52,880 nt of DNA, taken from the NCBI GenBank assembly GCA_028291545.1, contig JAQGHR010000023.1, positions 1 through 52,880 on the forward strand, in the 5' to 3' direction. Origin of the DNA: Planctomycetota bacterium (GTDB taxonomy: Bacteria; Planctomycetota; Planctomycetia; Isosphaerales; Isosphaeraceae). Below are positions 22,390-31,200 of the stretch, one piece after another. Both the position numbers and the translations under genes were made by a program. The notes under the pieces are model-generated. The model did not search any database. It saw nothing but the letters and a program-made list of their open reading frames with translations, and was not told the DNA's origin. Positions within the stretch are counted from its first letter, which is position 1. The number at the start of each line of letters is the position of its first letter.

Positions 22390-24007
22390 GCGTGGCCGAA
22401 TCTGGTACTACCGATACGTTGACGCCGATGGGGCTCAACACGAGTGCAAGGGTTGCCCCGATCGCCGTGAAACCGAGGCGATGGCCGCTGGCCTGGAACT
22501 CGAATCGTCCAAGGTCCGGGCCGGGGTGATCAATCCGAAGGATATCAAGTATCGGAACCACGAACTCCGGTCTCTGGCCGATCATCTGGCCGACTGGCGC
22601 AGGGACATGGCCGCACGCGGGAAGACCCCGAAGCACGCGGACCAATTCCACGACCGGGCCGGAAAGCTGGCCGCCCTCGTCCGGGGTTCCCGGCTGGCCG
22701 ACCTGGAACCCGGTCGGAAATCCGCCGCTCTGGAACGCGCCGCCGTGGCCCTGGCCGCCACCCTTTCGAGCGCTCGACTGTCCGACCTTGGCCCCGAACG
22801 TATCCAAGCCGCCCTGGCCCGACTACGGGACGCGGGGAAGGCCCTTCAGACGATCAACCACTATCGGGCCGCCCTTCGCGCCTTCGTCCGCTGGGCTGGC
22901 GACAACGGCCGCTTGCGTGATAACCCGATGCGGGGGGTGAAGGGTTTCAACCCCGAGGAAGACCCCCGCCACGAGCGCCGTAGTCTGTCCGATGATGAAC
23001 TGTCCCGATTGATTGCCGTTGCCGAACGTGGCCCCGAGCGATTCGGGATGAGCGGCACGGTGCGCGCGGTCGCGTACCGGCTTGCGACTGTCACGGGGTT
23101 CCGCGTTGCTGAGTTGCGAACCCTGACGCCCGAGTCGTTCAGTCTGGACGGCCCCGAGCCCTCCATCTTCCTACACGCCAGCGCGACGAAGAACCGCCGA
23201 CCGGCTGAACAGCCGATCCCGCTATCCCTGGCCCCTGAACTATCCGCATGGTTACGAGACAAGGCCGCCGGGGAAAACGTGCTGCCCCTCCATCACGACA
23301 CCGCCAAGGCCATCCGGGCTGACCTTGCCGACGCGGGCATCCCCTACGCAACCGAGGACGGCGTTGCCGACTTCCATTCTCTCCGCGCCTATTTCGTTTC
23401 CGCCCTCGTCCGGGCTGGCGCTTCCATCAAGGAAGTTCAAACCCTGGCCCGCCATGCCAAACCGCAAACGACCCTTGCCCATTATGCCAAGGTTTCCGTC
23501 CGCGATTTGAGAGGAGCGGTCGAATCCTTACCTTCCCCCGGACCCGTCGAACCACGTCCCGAGGCGCTGGCCGCGACGGGCACACATGGACGTATCCAAA
23601 TCCAGCGTGCCCTTCCCTTGCCCTACGGAGGGGACGGATCGGGTCGGACCGAGTCGGGTGATGGCGGAACGACCCTTGCCCTGTCCACCAAAATCGAAAC
23701 GCCCGAAACCCCTGTCTTAGAGGGGTTTGGGCGTGTTCTGTCGGCTACAGACGGCTCTAGAACGGAGAGGGGGGGATTCGAACCCCCGAACAGGCTTTCA
23801 CCCGTTAACGGTTTAGCAAACCGTCGCTTTCGACCACTCAGCCACCTCTCCTGGGTCGGTCTGTCGAAAGAGATCCGACTGGGGAAAGGTACCAAACCCC
23901 CCCGGTCGCGTCAACGGCACGCCTTTCGTTGTGAATCTATTGACGGACACCCACCCAGGCTAGACTGGCGAGGTCCCGTGGCAGGTCGGATATTATTTTT
24001 TTTGTGA
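22373..24007 (+). CDS. int: Tyrosine recombinase/integrase containing its own att site
   Basis: The 544-codon frame has the full catalytic set: R244 (TGFRVAEL), K273, H335-x-x-R338 (HSLRA), H361 (RHA) and Y371 (AHYAKV), after a SAM-like core-binding domain (~65-180). Integration into tRNA-Ser fits its place at the right end. From codon ~463 the frame enters the 63 bp att repeat, then the tRNA gene in antisense, then host DNA, ending at 24007. The last ~60 residues are therefore host-derived. In the excised circle the frame would continue in phase into 8946-9150, giving a 551-residue protein with a planctomycete-type tail. The integrated form may differ in activity or stability. Confidence 0.88.
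   Translation: MASFRKRGRIWYYRYVDADGAQHECKGCPDRRETEAMAAGLELESSKVRAGVINPKDIKYRNHELRSLADHLADWRRDMAARGKTPKHADQFHDRAGKLAALVRGSRLADLEPGRKSAALERAAVALAATLSSARLSDLGPERIQAALARLRDAGKALQTINHYRAALRAFVRWAGDNGRLRDNPMRGVKGFNPEEDPRHERRSLSDDELSRLIAVAERGPERFGMSGTVRAVAYRLATVTGFRVAELRTLTPESFSLDGPEPSIFLHASATKNRRPAEQPIPLSLAPELSAWLRDKAAGENVLPLHHDTAKAIRADLADAGIPYATEDGVADFHSLRAYFVSALVRAGASIKEVQTLARHAKPQTTLAHYAKVSVRDLRGAVESLPSPGPVEPRPEALAATGTHGRIQIQRALPLPYGGDGSGRTESGDGGTTLALSTKIETPETPVLEGFGRVLSATDGSRTERGGFEPPNRLSPVNGLANRRFRPLSHLSWVGLSKEIRLGKGTKPPRSRQRHAFRCESIDGHPPRLDWRGPVAGRILFFL
23610..23629 (+). repeat. 20 bp repeat, possible integrase arm site (right)
   Basis: An exact copy of 9010-9029, in the same orientation, inside int and 131 bases from the right attachment repeat. 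Within int it encodes ALPLPYGG, a conserved-looking stretch, whereas the left copy is read in another frame. Confidence 0.4.
23761..23823 (-). repeat. Right 63 bp attachment repeat
   Basis: The copy brought by the element, now serving as the 3' part of the functional tRNA-Ser. It is identical to 8883-8945 for 63 bases and lies within the int reading frame. Confidence 0.92.
23763..23851 (-). tRNA. tRNA-Ser(GCT)
   Basis: An 89-base class II tRNA on the minus strand: acceptor GGAGAGG/CCTCTCC with discriminator G, anticodon loop TTGCTAA (anticodon GCT) on stem ACGGT/ACCGT, a long variable arm (TAACGGGTGAAAGCCTGTT) and T arm GGGGG-TTCGAAT-CCCCC. It reads AGC/AGU. CCA is not encoded. The 5' half is host sequence and the 3' half is the element's att copy. 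It is convergent with and overlapped by int. Confidence 0.95.
23886..23914 (-). promoter_or_regulatory. Probable tRNA-Ser promoter
   Basis: On the minus strand TTGACG (23914-23909), 17 bases, TACCTT (23891-23886), ending 34 bases before the tRNA 5' end. This fits a tRNA promoter with a short leader removed by RNase P. The int reading frame runs through it in the opposite direction. Confidence 0.45.
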
Positions 24008-24197
24008 CAATGATGCATTCAATTATTGACGCAATCGCTTTGAGAGAAATGTTTTACCAACTTCAGACCATGATCAATACTACATGCATGCGTGCAAGCA
24101 TCGTGGCAGTCTTGACTTCCAGGAATCCCTGGGCCTAAGCTAGGTCAGGCGGTGAGGTAGTCATGAAGTCCTGGGTTCTGAGGGTATCGGTGCCACG

Positions 24198-25235
24198 ATG
24201 AGTACGGTTGTGCCACCTTTCGAGCCTCATCCGCTCCTGCCGAATGGGCACTGGCAGACGATCGTGGGTCGCTACCTGCCCGGAAGAGTGGATTGGCCTT
24301 CGTCGCGAGATGTGGACCTGGCACTCAGCGACGGTGACCGGCTCAGGCTTCTTGATTCCACGCCCGAAGGATGGGAACCGGGTGACCCGGCGGCCGTGCT
24401 GGTGCATGGATTGGCCGGTTGCGCACGCGCCCCTTATGTGGTACGTGTCGCGGCAAAGCTGGTGAAGCAGGGAGTCCGTGCGGTTCGCATGAACCTCCGA
24501 GGGGCCGGGGCGGGTTTCGGCTTGGCTCGAGGAATCTATCACGCGGGAAGGTCGGGTGATGTTCGGGCGGTCACCGAGTGGCTGGCCGCAGCAGCACCGG
24601 GGTCACCGATCGCGATTATCGGCTTTTCTCTGGGAGGAAACCTGGTCCTGAAGCTGGCGGCCGAGGCGGCCGAGTCCCCCCTTGAGGGCCTGGACTGTGT
24701 GCTGGCCGCCAATCCGCCCCTCGACCTTCTCGCATGCTGCCGGAATATGCAACGGCCCGAGAGGAGGCTTTACGACGGGAACTTTCTGCGGCTGTTGCGA
24801 AAGGAGGTCGGCCGTCTCCATGCCCGCTTCCCGGACCTGGGTCCGCCTCCCATAACGAAGATGCGGTCGGTTTACGAATTTGATGAATGCTACACAGCGC
24901 CCCGGAATGGTTTTTCTGGAGCGGAGGAGTATTACGCGCGATCGAGCGCAGGACCGCTCCTGCCAAAGATCCGCATCCCGGGTCTTGTCGTGCATGCCGA
25001 GGATGATCCATTCATTCCGGCCGAAACGTATCAGGGTTTGGAGTTTCCGAAGTCGTTGGCATTGGAATTGATCCCTTCGGGAGGTCATCTCGGCTACATC
25101 AGCCGGTCCCGCTGGGACGGAGATCGCCGCTGGCTCGACGCCAGGTTGGCCTCATGGCTGGCTGACCGTTGGGGAGTGGCAAGACGAAACCGACCAGGAG
25201 GGCAGAATGCCCATGTTCGCCACGAGATCCAATAA
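24198..25235 (+). CDS. YheT-like alpha/beta hydrolase
   Basis: A 345-residue soluble protein. The start MSTVVPPFEPHPLLPNGHWQ matches the YheT family opening (F.P...L..GH.QT). The nucleophile elbow is GFSLGG with S144, an oxyanion region lies at VHGLAG (69-74), the acid is at HAEDDPF (D269 or D270) and the base at GGHLGY (H297), so the triad is complete. Family members are carboxylesterase-like enzymes with unclear natural substrates. It starts right after the host side of the integration site and overlaps the following small gene by 29 bases. Bases 24008-24197 hold no gene, only an AT-rich stretch with an 8-T run near 23996-24003. Confidence 0.88.
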   Translation: MSTVVPPFEPHPLLPNGHWQTIVGRYLPGRVDWPSSRDVDLALSDGDRLRLLDSTPEGWEPGDPAAVLVHGLAGCARAPYVVRVAAKLVKQGVRAVRMNLRGAGAGFGLARGIYHAGRSGDVRAVTEWLAAAAPGSPIAIIGFSLGGNLVLKLAAEAAESPLEGLDCVLAANPPLDLLACCRNMQRPERRLYDGNFLRLLRKEVGRLHARFPDLGPPPITKMRSVYEFDECYTAPRNGFSGAEEYYARSSAGPLLPKIRIPGLVVHAEDDPFIPAETYQGLEFPKSLALELIPSGGHLGYISRSRWDGDRRWLDARLASWLADRWGVARRNRPGGQNAHVRHEIQ

Positions 25236-25554
25236 GTTTCGAATCGCCGTCGAGGTGCTGCAAAAGGGCCGTGACCTCGTGGTGGACGGCATCGCGGACG
25301 ACGTGATCGACCAGGCCGACGACCTGCTCGACGGGGGCTATCTGTTCAACGAGTTCCTTGAGACCCAGGGGACGCGTTTGCACTTTCTGAGCCTCTTGAT
25401 TCAGCAGCTTGAACAGTCGGCCGAGGGAGTCGAGGAGGCCGAGTCGACGCCGCCACCGCCGCCAGTCGAGACCAAGGCAAGGAAGCCGAGGAAGCCGCGT
25501 ACCAAGAAACTGCCACAGCAGGCCTCGGCCGAGAACGCTCCTGAAGACGCATGA
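25207..25554 (+). CDS. Conserved hypothetical protein with basic tail
   Basis: A 115-residue protein with GGAGGG a few bases before the ATG at 25207, inside the end of the hydrolase gene, so translation is probably coupled. Residues 10-75 are helical and amphipathic (NKFRIAVEVLQKGRDLVVDG IADDVIDQADDLLDGGYLFN), then comes a Pro/Lys-rich tail (PPPPPVETKARKPRKPRTKK) that could bind nucleic acid or be disordered. I do not recognise the family. Bases 25555-25651 contain nothing visible. Confidence 0.7.
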   Translation: MPMFATRSNKFRIAVEVLQKGRDLVVDGIADDVIDQADDLLDGGYLFNEFLETQGTRLHFLSLLIQQLEQSAEGVEEAESTPPPPPVETKARKPRKPRTKKLPQQASAENAPEDA

Positions 25555-25651
25555 TACGATCGACGAGGACCGGCCTCCGCGCGGCCGATGAATGGCGCGA
25601 GGAGACCGATTCGTCCCGCTGATCATCGATTCACACCCTCGAATCCGGCGA

Positions 25652-27961
25652 TCAGGGCAGAGTCGAGTAAATCACGATGTTTGCCGCGATCCTCATGGCA
25701 GACTCGTGGACATAGCCCTTGCAGTCGAGCGCACCTTGCTGACGCTCGAGCGAGCAGCCGATGTCGTATTTGGAATAGATCACGGCCCAGTGACCATTGA
25801 GCTTCACGCCCTCCAGTTGTGGTCGATCGACGCCGCCACCGGCCGCCTTCGAGTACTGGCATCGGGTCAGGTCGTATCCGCCCTTGAGGTTGTAAAGTTC
25901 ATCCTCAGGTGGGATCGGCACCAGTGGATTGTCGGGCAATAGCTCGGCAACGAACTTGCGAAATGCCGCGTCAAACGCAGCACTGCCGCACGCGGCATCG
26001 GCGAAGAGCGTCCCCCCGCCCGGCTCCAGGTGCTTGCGAAGCACTTTGAGGTCGTCCGGGTCAAAGGCAAGGCCCGCCCGACCGTGGATGTAAATCAGTG
26101 GGTACAATCTGAGGTTTGGATCGCGCGGGAAGATTTCGCGGTGATTGATCACCACGTCGAGCTTGAACTTGTCCCTCAAGATCGTCGTCAAATTCGGGAC
26201 GGCCAATGGCGCCACGTTCCAATCCCCGGCGTGCTTTAGCTTGGCGATGTGCAAGGCCCCGCGTTTGGGGGTGTCCTTCTCAAACTTGGTGGTTTCGCGG
26301 ACGGCCAGCTTGTCCGCAGGAAGCTCGCGCCCGGTCGCGTAATCCACCACGTTCTGACCGACACGGAGCGATTTCACGACGAAGGGGTGGTCCGGCTGAA
26401 CCTCCGCCTGATTCCAGTAACAGGATAGATCCTGGGGTGAATAGATGACCACGGTCCGACAGCCGTGCTCAATGCCCCAGAGCGGGTGGACATCGGGTGT
26501 GAGGATATGCTTCGACCGCCAGACGGGATGCTCCGCCGGAAGCGGTTTCAGCTCATAGTCCTTCTCCGGGAAGAGCTCAACCATCAGCGCCTTGAAGCCG
26601 TCGTCGAACGCGACGGAGCCACAGCACGCCTCGGCGAAGATGAAGCCCCCTTGCTCGACATATTCACGCAAATTCTTCCTGGCCTGGGCCCCGAAGACCG
26701 GCATCTCGTGACCGTTGAAATAGACGATCGGCGCCTGGAGCATGTCGGCGACCGAGGCCGTCTCGGGATCGACAACCTGCCAGGTAAGAAGGTTCTTCCA
26801 GTCGCGTGACACGACACCGACGAGGTTTCGCACGTCGTCCCGATCGTTGTTCCAGTCATTGCCCGGACCGTGTCGTAGCTTGTTGATGACGACCGGAGAG
26901 CGACCTTTCGCCAGGAAGAGGAGCGCGAAGCTCGTGGCGACCACCGGGTTGGCCTCCGTGGCATCGCTCCCGGTCCAGTGCCCATCGATTCCGTCACGCT
27001 GTCGCGTGCGGATCAGGTGCTCCGCCCCCTCGCGATACCAGTCGTGGTCGCCAAAATACCGCAGTCCCGTGAGGCGGCCAGTACGCTCCAGGCCGTAAAG
27101 ATAGTAGTATTTCCACAACTGTTGTTTGGGGAAATTGTCGCTGACGCGGAAGTGACCCGACAGCCACTCGATCCCGCGAGCGAGGTGGATGTTGACCCCG
27201 CCCTTGCCGCAATTCTTGATCGTGCCGTCGGGCCTCAGGCTCTCCTGGCCTTCGAAGCGTTTCAGTCCGGTGATGATCAGGCTGGAAATGCCGGCGCAGG
27301 TCATGCTACCCGAGGTCTGATCCTGCGCGGTCGGGTGATAGCCCCAGCCGCCGTCCGGGCGCTGGGCCATCTCGAAGTACTCGCGAGAGAGCGTCCAGAC
27401 CTGGCTAGAAACGGGGATGCCCGCCTCGCTCGCGGCATTCAGGGCGAGGAGGGCGTACTGGGTATTCGAATTGTCGCCGACAGACGACTTCTGGATGTCG
27501 TAGGCCCATGTGCCGGGCCAATCGTTATGGCGGTCGCCAACCTTGATCTGGGCCTTCTCCAGCCATGAGACATTTCCGGCCAGAGGGATCCGGAATCGAA
27601 TCGGGTCGGCGGCAGCGAAGACCAGGGTTTGAAGCGAGACCGCGTAGGTGGAATTGAGCTCGATGGCCGTCGATCGCTGCAAATAGTTGAGAGCCTTGGA
27701 CACCGCGGGCGAATCCGGCTTCTCGCCTGCCGTCAGGAGCGCAAGCGTCGCGAGGCTCGTTGGCCCCGTCCGATTGCGTTCGTCAACGTCGCTCCACGAA
27801 CCGTTATCGTTCTGACGCCCGATCAGGTATTTGACACCGTACCGGATCGCCTGCTCGACTTCCTCTCGTGTCACCTGGGCCCTTGCAGATGGGCACGAGG
27901 CGGCCAGCATCGAGAGGACCAGGCCCCCTGCGATCGCCGCTCTCGCAAAGAATCGTGACAT
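25652..27961 (-). CDS. Secreted prenyltransferase-repeat / DUF4159 protein
   Basis: A 769-residue protein with a signal peptide (~1-28, ...CPSARA/Q). Residues ~30-370 carry squalene-cyclase/prenyltransferase-type alpha-alpha repeats with QNDNGSW, RPDGGWGY and RQRDGIDGHW motifs, but no DCTAE- or DxDD-like catalytic acid is evident, so a structural role is likely. Two related DUF4159-like halves follow (~390-545 and ~565-769), each with an (E)xGG-FA-A-CGS-AFD block at ~437-455 and ~647-665. DUF4159 proteins occur next to MoxR/DUF58/BatA genes in planctomycetes and may have a flavodoxin/amidotransferase-like fold. Here the MoxR gene starts 2.2 kb away on the other strand. Function unknown. Confidence 0.85.
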   Translation of the reverse strand: MSRFFARAAIAGGLVLSMLAASCPSARAQVTREEVEQAIRYGVKYLIGRQNDNGSWSDVDERNRTGPTSLATLALLTAGEKPDSPAVSKALNYLQRSTAIELNSTYAVSLQTLVFAAADPIRFRIPLAGNVSWLEKAQIKVGDRHNDWPGTWAYDIQKSSVGDNSNTQYALLALNAASEAGIPVSSQVWTLSREYFEMAQRPDGGWGYHPTAQDQTSGSMTCAGISSLIITGLKRFEGQESLRPDGTIKNCGKGGVNIHLARGIEWLSGHFRVSDNFPKQQLWKYYYLYGLERTGRLTGLRYFGDHDWYREGAEHLIRTRQRDGIDGHWTGSDATEANPVVATSFALLFLAKGRSPVVINKLRHGPGNDWNNDRDDVRNLVGVVSRDWKNLLTWQVVDPETASVADMLQAPIVYFNGHEMPVFGAQARKNLREYVEQGGFIFAEACCGSVAFDDGFKALMVELFPEKDYELKPLPAEHPVWRSKHILTPDVHPLWGIEHGCRTVVIYSPQDLSCYWNQAEVQPDHPFVVKSLRVGQNVVDYATGRELPADKLAVRETTKFEKDTPKRGALHIAKLKHAGDWNVAPLAVPNLTTILRDKFKLDVVINHREIFPRDPNLRLYPLIYIHGRAGLAFDPDDLKVLRKHLEPGGGTLFADAACGSAAFDAAFRKFVAELLPDNPLVPIPPEDELYNLKGGYDLTRCQYSKAAGGGVDRPQLEGVKLNGHWAVIYSKYDIGCSLERQQGALDCKGYVHESAMRIAANIVIYSTLP

Positions 27962-28080
27962 GCGCGCCGCCTCCCTGGGTCAACCGAAAAGGTGTCTGAC
28001 CTTTGTCATAGTATGACCCCGGGAGTGAAACGTGGCAAGGGCGGGCTCGTGGAATAGCGGCTCCCGTTACGGATCCGAAT

Positions 28081-29208
28081 TCACAGTCTGCTCATGGTTG
28101 GTGCGATCGAGGACCCCGACGTCCTGGCCGGTTCGTCTGGAACGGGAGTGCGATGGGTCTGGCCGGGCGCGGCGCTGGCAGAATGAAAATACAGCCACCT
28201 GGCATCGGCCGAGAAGACGGGTGGGACGAGCGAGCAATGCTCAACGACGACTCTGGTCGCGTCGCGATCGACACGAGGTATCCCGGAGCCATCGAAGCCG
28301 ATCGGAGCGATGCGAAGGTCCCAGCTCGACTGTTCTGGATGATGAGAAAGGAAGGCGATGCGACAGCGACCATCCCGCATGCGGATCGGGCAGGGAAATC
28401 GGTCCTTGACGTTCACATCGGACACCGGATCATCAGTCATGAGTGGGCCGGCGGCCTCGATCGCAGCTCCCTCACGATCGAGCCGGAGCCACCAGATCCG
28501 GGGCAGGGTCCATTCCAGGTGGTCACCCTCATAGGTCTGCATACTCAGCGAGACGAACAAGAGGCCGCCGAAGGCTTGATTTTCGGGCCAGACCGGGTCG
28601 GAGATACGGACCGAGCGCTCGGCCTCGCCGGGAGGCGCAACCTTCCACACGATCGGCTGAGGTCGAGTATCGCAACCCTCCGCGTCGGCATCGGCGGACC
28701 GTGAGCTTTCAAAAGAGAACCGGTAGAGGCCGCCATCGCTCGCCGAGTAGAGGATTTTCGCGGTCGTTCCCGGATACCAGCAGGGCGTGCTTTTCGGATT
28801 AATCTCGAGGGGAATCCGGTTCAGGGGCTTGCCCTCCGGAAACGAGAACCGGGCCAGGCCGAATTCGTTGACGAGCTTCTCCGCTCCATCCCCCGATCGA
28901 CTCTTCCAACGGCCGACAATTTGACGCTGTCCCTGCTCATCCTGCCACGCCGAGCAGCTCGCCCATTCGACGGTCTCCCCCGGGGGAAGATTCACCGGCA
29001 TCGATCGGCCCGATTCCGTGTCCAGGAAACTCAGTTTTTCGTCCGACCTGGCCGGTGTAATGTTGGGCATGTGGATGAGTCGGAGCTTCTCGATGCTCCG
29101 CAGGGTCGGCACCGGTCCGCACATCCTGCCGATGGCGATCGCGAACAGGCAACTTCCAGCAGCGAAGCATCCCAGGAATCGTACTGCAAACGAAGCGGAA
29201 AACCTCAT
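28081..29208 (-). CDS. Secreted hypothetical protein, TolB-like propeller style
   Basis: A 375-residue protein. I prefer the ATG at 29208 with GAGGA before it over one 12 bases upstream. The N-terminus (MRFSASFAVRFLGCFAAGSC LFAIAIG) is a signal peptide or anchor; a cysteine at the end of the hydrophobic run leaves a lipoprotein possible. The rest is beta-rich with repeated patterns such as LSFLDTESGRSM, ILYSASDGGLYRFSF, RIAFLSHHPEQSSWDLRIAP and FSADARWLYFHSAS, as in TolB/WD40-like propellers with S-D-G blades. No catalytic residues are recognised. It is divergent from the MoxR operon. Confidence 0.7.
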   Translation of the reverse strand: MRFSASFAVRFLGCFAAGSCLFAIAIGRMCGPVPTLRSIEKLRLIHMPNITPARSDEKLSFLDTESGRSMPVNLPPGETVEWASCSAWQDEQGQRQIVGRWKSRSGDGAEKLVNEFGLARFSFPEGKPLNRIPLEINPKSTPCWYPGTTAKILYSASDGGLYRFSFESSRSADADAEGCDTRPQPIVWKVAPPGEAERSVRISDPVWPENQAFGGLLFVSLSMQTYEGDHLEWTLPRIWWLRLDREGAAIEAAGPLMTDDPVSDVNVKDRFPCPIRMRDGRCRIAFLSHHPEQSSWDLRIAPIGFDGSGIPRVDRDATRVVVEHCSLVPPVFSADARWLYFHSASAAPGQTHRTPVPDEPARTSGSSIAPTMSRL

Positions 29209-30165
29209 TGGGGTCCTCAACTGGAGCCGCGCCTAGGTCCCTCCAATCGGGCTCCCGAAACGATCGCGTGGTTTGCGATCTCGGGGCGAGATTGAAGGAA
29301 CTTGCGGCGCTCGGGGCGAGTCAGGAGGGCTTTAGATCTTGCTCGATGAGCTCGACGTAACGCCGAGAACGATCGGCACCAGGCGGGGGGAGAACTGCGA
29401 GAGATCGGCGGAGTTGGGGCGAGGGTGAGAGCGTCCAAACCGCATCCCGTTACGGTGTACTGGAAGCCCCGTAGGGAATCCGGTACAGGGATGGGAGCCT
29501 GCTCTAATTTGACTCTTCGATCTGCGTGTTAAAGGCCATGCTCACGTCTCCGTGGGTACAGCAAATGGGAGTTCCATCACATTGCACTACTGATAGACGC
29601 TCCGACTTACGAGGTCATCGAGTCACGTGTCGGCCTCACGACTGGAAGCAACTGGGATGCCAATCATGACGATGGCGGCGAGGCCGGACCCCATTTCGGT
29701 GCCTGCCATCGCCCTATCTTCCAACCATAATAGACCTTCGCCATCTCTACCTGGAGTTACTGAAATTCACCGACAAAAAGGGTTCGGGTCCGATCATCGG
29801 GCGATCCCGCCCGATATCTGGGCGGGGATGCATTCACCGGCTCACCGTGGAATTCACCGACGAACGGCGATTTCCCCGAGCTTGCATCGGGACTCGATGC
29901 CTCAATACAATGGCCGTCATCGCCACCGTCGCGACGCGTGCCTCATCGCCACCGATCGCTATCGCTCGGAGGCGACGACGATCAAGAATTCCGTCGTCTG
30001 ATCTCGACGAATTGACACCAACGCAGTTGAACATCCGCGATTGAACTCTGAAATTTGACCCGAAGCCCGCGCTCCGCATCACGGAATTGACACGATCCCC
30101 ATCGAGGCGGACGCCGATTGGGACGACGGTCCCCCGAACCGCCTCGGGGATGGAATGCTTTCCTC
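29209..30165. other. Long intergenic region before the MoxR gene
   Basis: About 950 bases with no supported gene; the open frames here have poor codon bias and Arg/Ser-rich low-quality translations. It contains two mutually exclusive hairpins (29796-29826) and should hold divergent promoters. I see no tRNA or known riboswitch. Confidence 0.5.
29796..29826 (+). promoter_or_regulatory. Two competing hairpins
   Basis: ATCGGGCG (29796-29803) pairs with CGCCCGAT (29808-29815), loop ATCC. Alternatively CCCGCCC (29806-29812) pairs with GGGCGGG (29820-29826), loop GATATCT. Both cannot form together. This is the layout of a switch, but no adjacent T run or gene start supports a function. Confidence 0.3.
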
Positions 30166-31200
30166 ATGTCAACCTCGGGTGACCGGATCACGCAGCTACT
30201 GGACGAGTTTCGTCATAAGCGTGACCAGATGACCGTCGAGCTTGGGAAGGTCGTCATCGGCCAGCGCGAGGTGATCGAGCAGATGCTCGCGGCCATATTC
30301 ACCCGTGGCCACGTCCTGCTCGTCGGCGTCCCGGGCCTCGCCAAGACCCTGATGGTCAGCTCGCTGGCAAAGATCCTCGACGTCGGGTTCAAGCGGATTC
30401 AATTCACGCCCGACCTGATGCCGTCGGATATCACGGGTACCAACGTGCTCGAAGAGCCCGAGGCCGGTAGACGGGCGTTCCGCTTCGTCCCCGGCCCGAT
30501 CTTCGCCAATATCCTGCTCGCCGACGAAATCAACCGCACCCCGCCCAAGACTCAGGCCGCACTCCTGCAAGCGATGCAAGAGCGCGAGGTCACCGTGGGC
30601 CAGGAGACGCTGAACCTTCCCGATCCGTTCTTCGTTATCGCCACTCAGAACCCGATCGAGCAGGAGGGGACTTACCCCCTGCCCGAGGCCCAGCTCGACC
30701 GGTTCATGTTTGACATCCGGGTCGGCTATCCCTCCTATGATGAGGAGCGGAAGATCCTGTCCGCGACCACCAAGGGCGACGTGCCGGACCTCAAGAAGGT
30801 CCTCTCCGGACAGGCGATCGTGAATCTCCAGAAGCTGGTGACGAGCGTGCCGATCTCCGATTACGTCGTCGAGTACGTCACCCGGCTCGTCCGGGCGACG
30901 CGCCCGGCGGACCCTCAGACGCCGCAGTTCATCAAGGATCTCGTCGACTGGGGGGCTGGTCCCCGAGCCGGCCAGAATCTGATCCTCGGCGGCAAGGCGA
31001 TGGCGGCGATGGACGGGCGGTTCAGCGTCTCGCTGGACGACATCCGCAAGGTCGCCGTCCCCGTGCTCCGTCACCGCATCAGCACCAACTTCCAGGCCCA
31101 GGCCGAGGGGCAGACCACGGAGAGCCTGATCAAGAAGCTCGTCGCCGAGATCAAGGAGCCGGACGTGCCGAAGTATGACCGTCGCGGGGGACTCGCCTGA
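30166..31200 (+). CDS. MoxR family AAA ATPase
   Basis: A 344-residue protein from the ATG at 30166. Walker A is GVPGLAKT (54-61), Walker B LLADEINR (117-124), with the MoxR features [15 protein letters not shown], the [10 protein letters not shown] insertion, [20 protein letters not shown] with sensor 1 and the Arg finger region. MoxR ATPases act as chaperones that help assemble or activate proteins, commonly together with VWA proteins. The DUF58 gene starts inside its end (31175), so the two form one unit. The BatA-like partner is at 6093-8300. Confidence 0.92.
   Translation: MSTSGDRITQLLDEFRHKRDQMTVELGKVVIGQREVIEQMLAAIFTRGHVLLVGVPGLAKTLMVSSLAKILDVGFKRIQFTPDLMPSDITGTNVLEEPEAGRRAFRFVPGPIFANILLADEINRTPPKTQAALLQAMQEREVTVGQETLNLPDPFFVIATQNPIEQEGTYPLPEAQLDRFMFDIRVGYPSYDEERKILSATTKGDVPDLKKVLSGQAIVNLQKLVTSVPISDYVVEYVTRLVRATRPADPQTPQFIKDLVDWGAGPRAGQNLILGGKAMAAMDGRFSVSLDDIRKVAVPVLRHRISTNFQAQAEGQTTESLIKKLVAEIKEPDVPKYDRRGGLA

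Larger units (their letters stand above)
8883..23823 (+). mobile_element. Integrated satellite-like element in tRNA-Ser
   Basis: The element is bounded by a perfect 63-base direct repeat (8883-8945 and 23761-23823) that is the 3' part of tRNA-Ser(GCT). With one repeat copy the unit is 14,878 bases. The intact tRNA uses the right copy, so the left copy is the displaced original 3' end. Inside are an integrase next to the right end, an excisionase-like protein, primase and AAA ATPase, XRE and HTH regulators, a serine recombinase, a Panacea toxin-antitoxin pair and an MmeI-like restriction-modification enzyme. No capsid, portal, tail or lysis genes are recognisable and no conjugation genes. A phage satellite or small integrative element fits best; a decayed prophage is the alternative. 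Confidence 0.88.

Noticed and set aside
29627..30001. A 124-codon plus-strand frame before MoxR
   Set aside because: Low-quality Arg/His/Ser-rich translation, no ribosome binding site and no domain.
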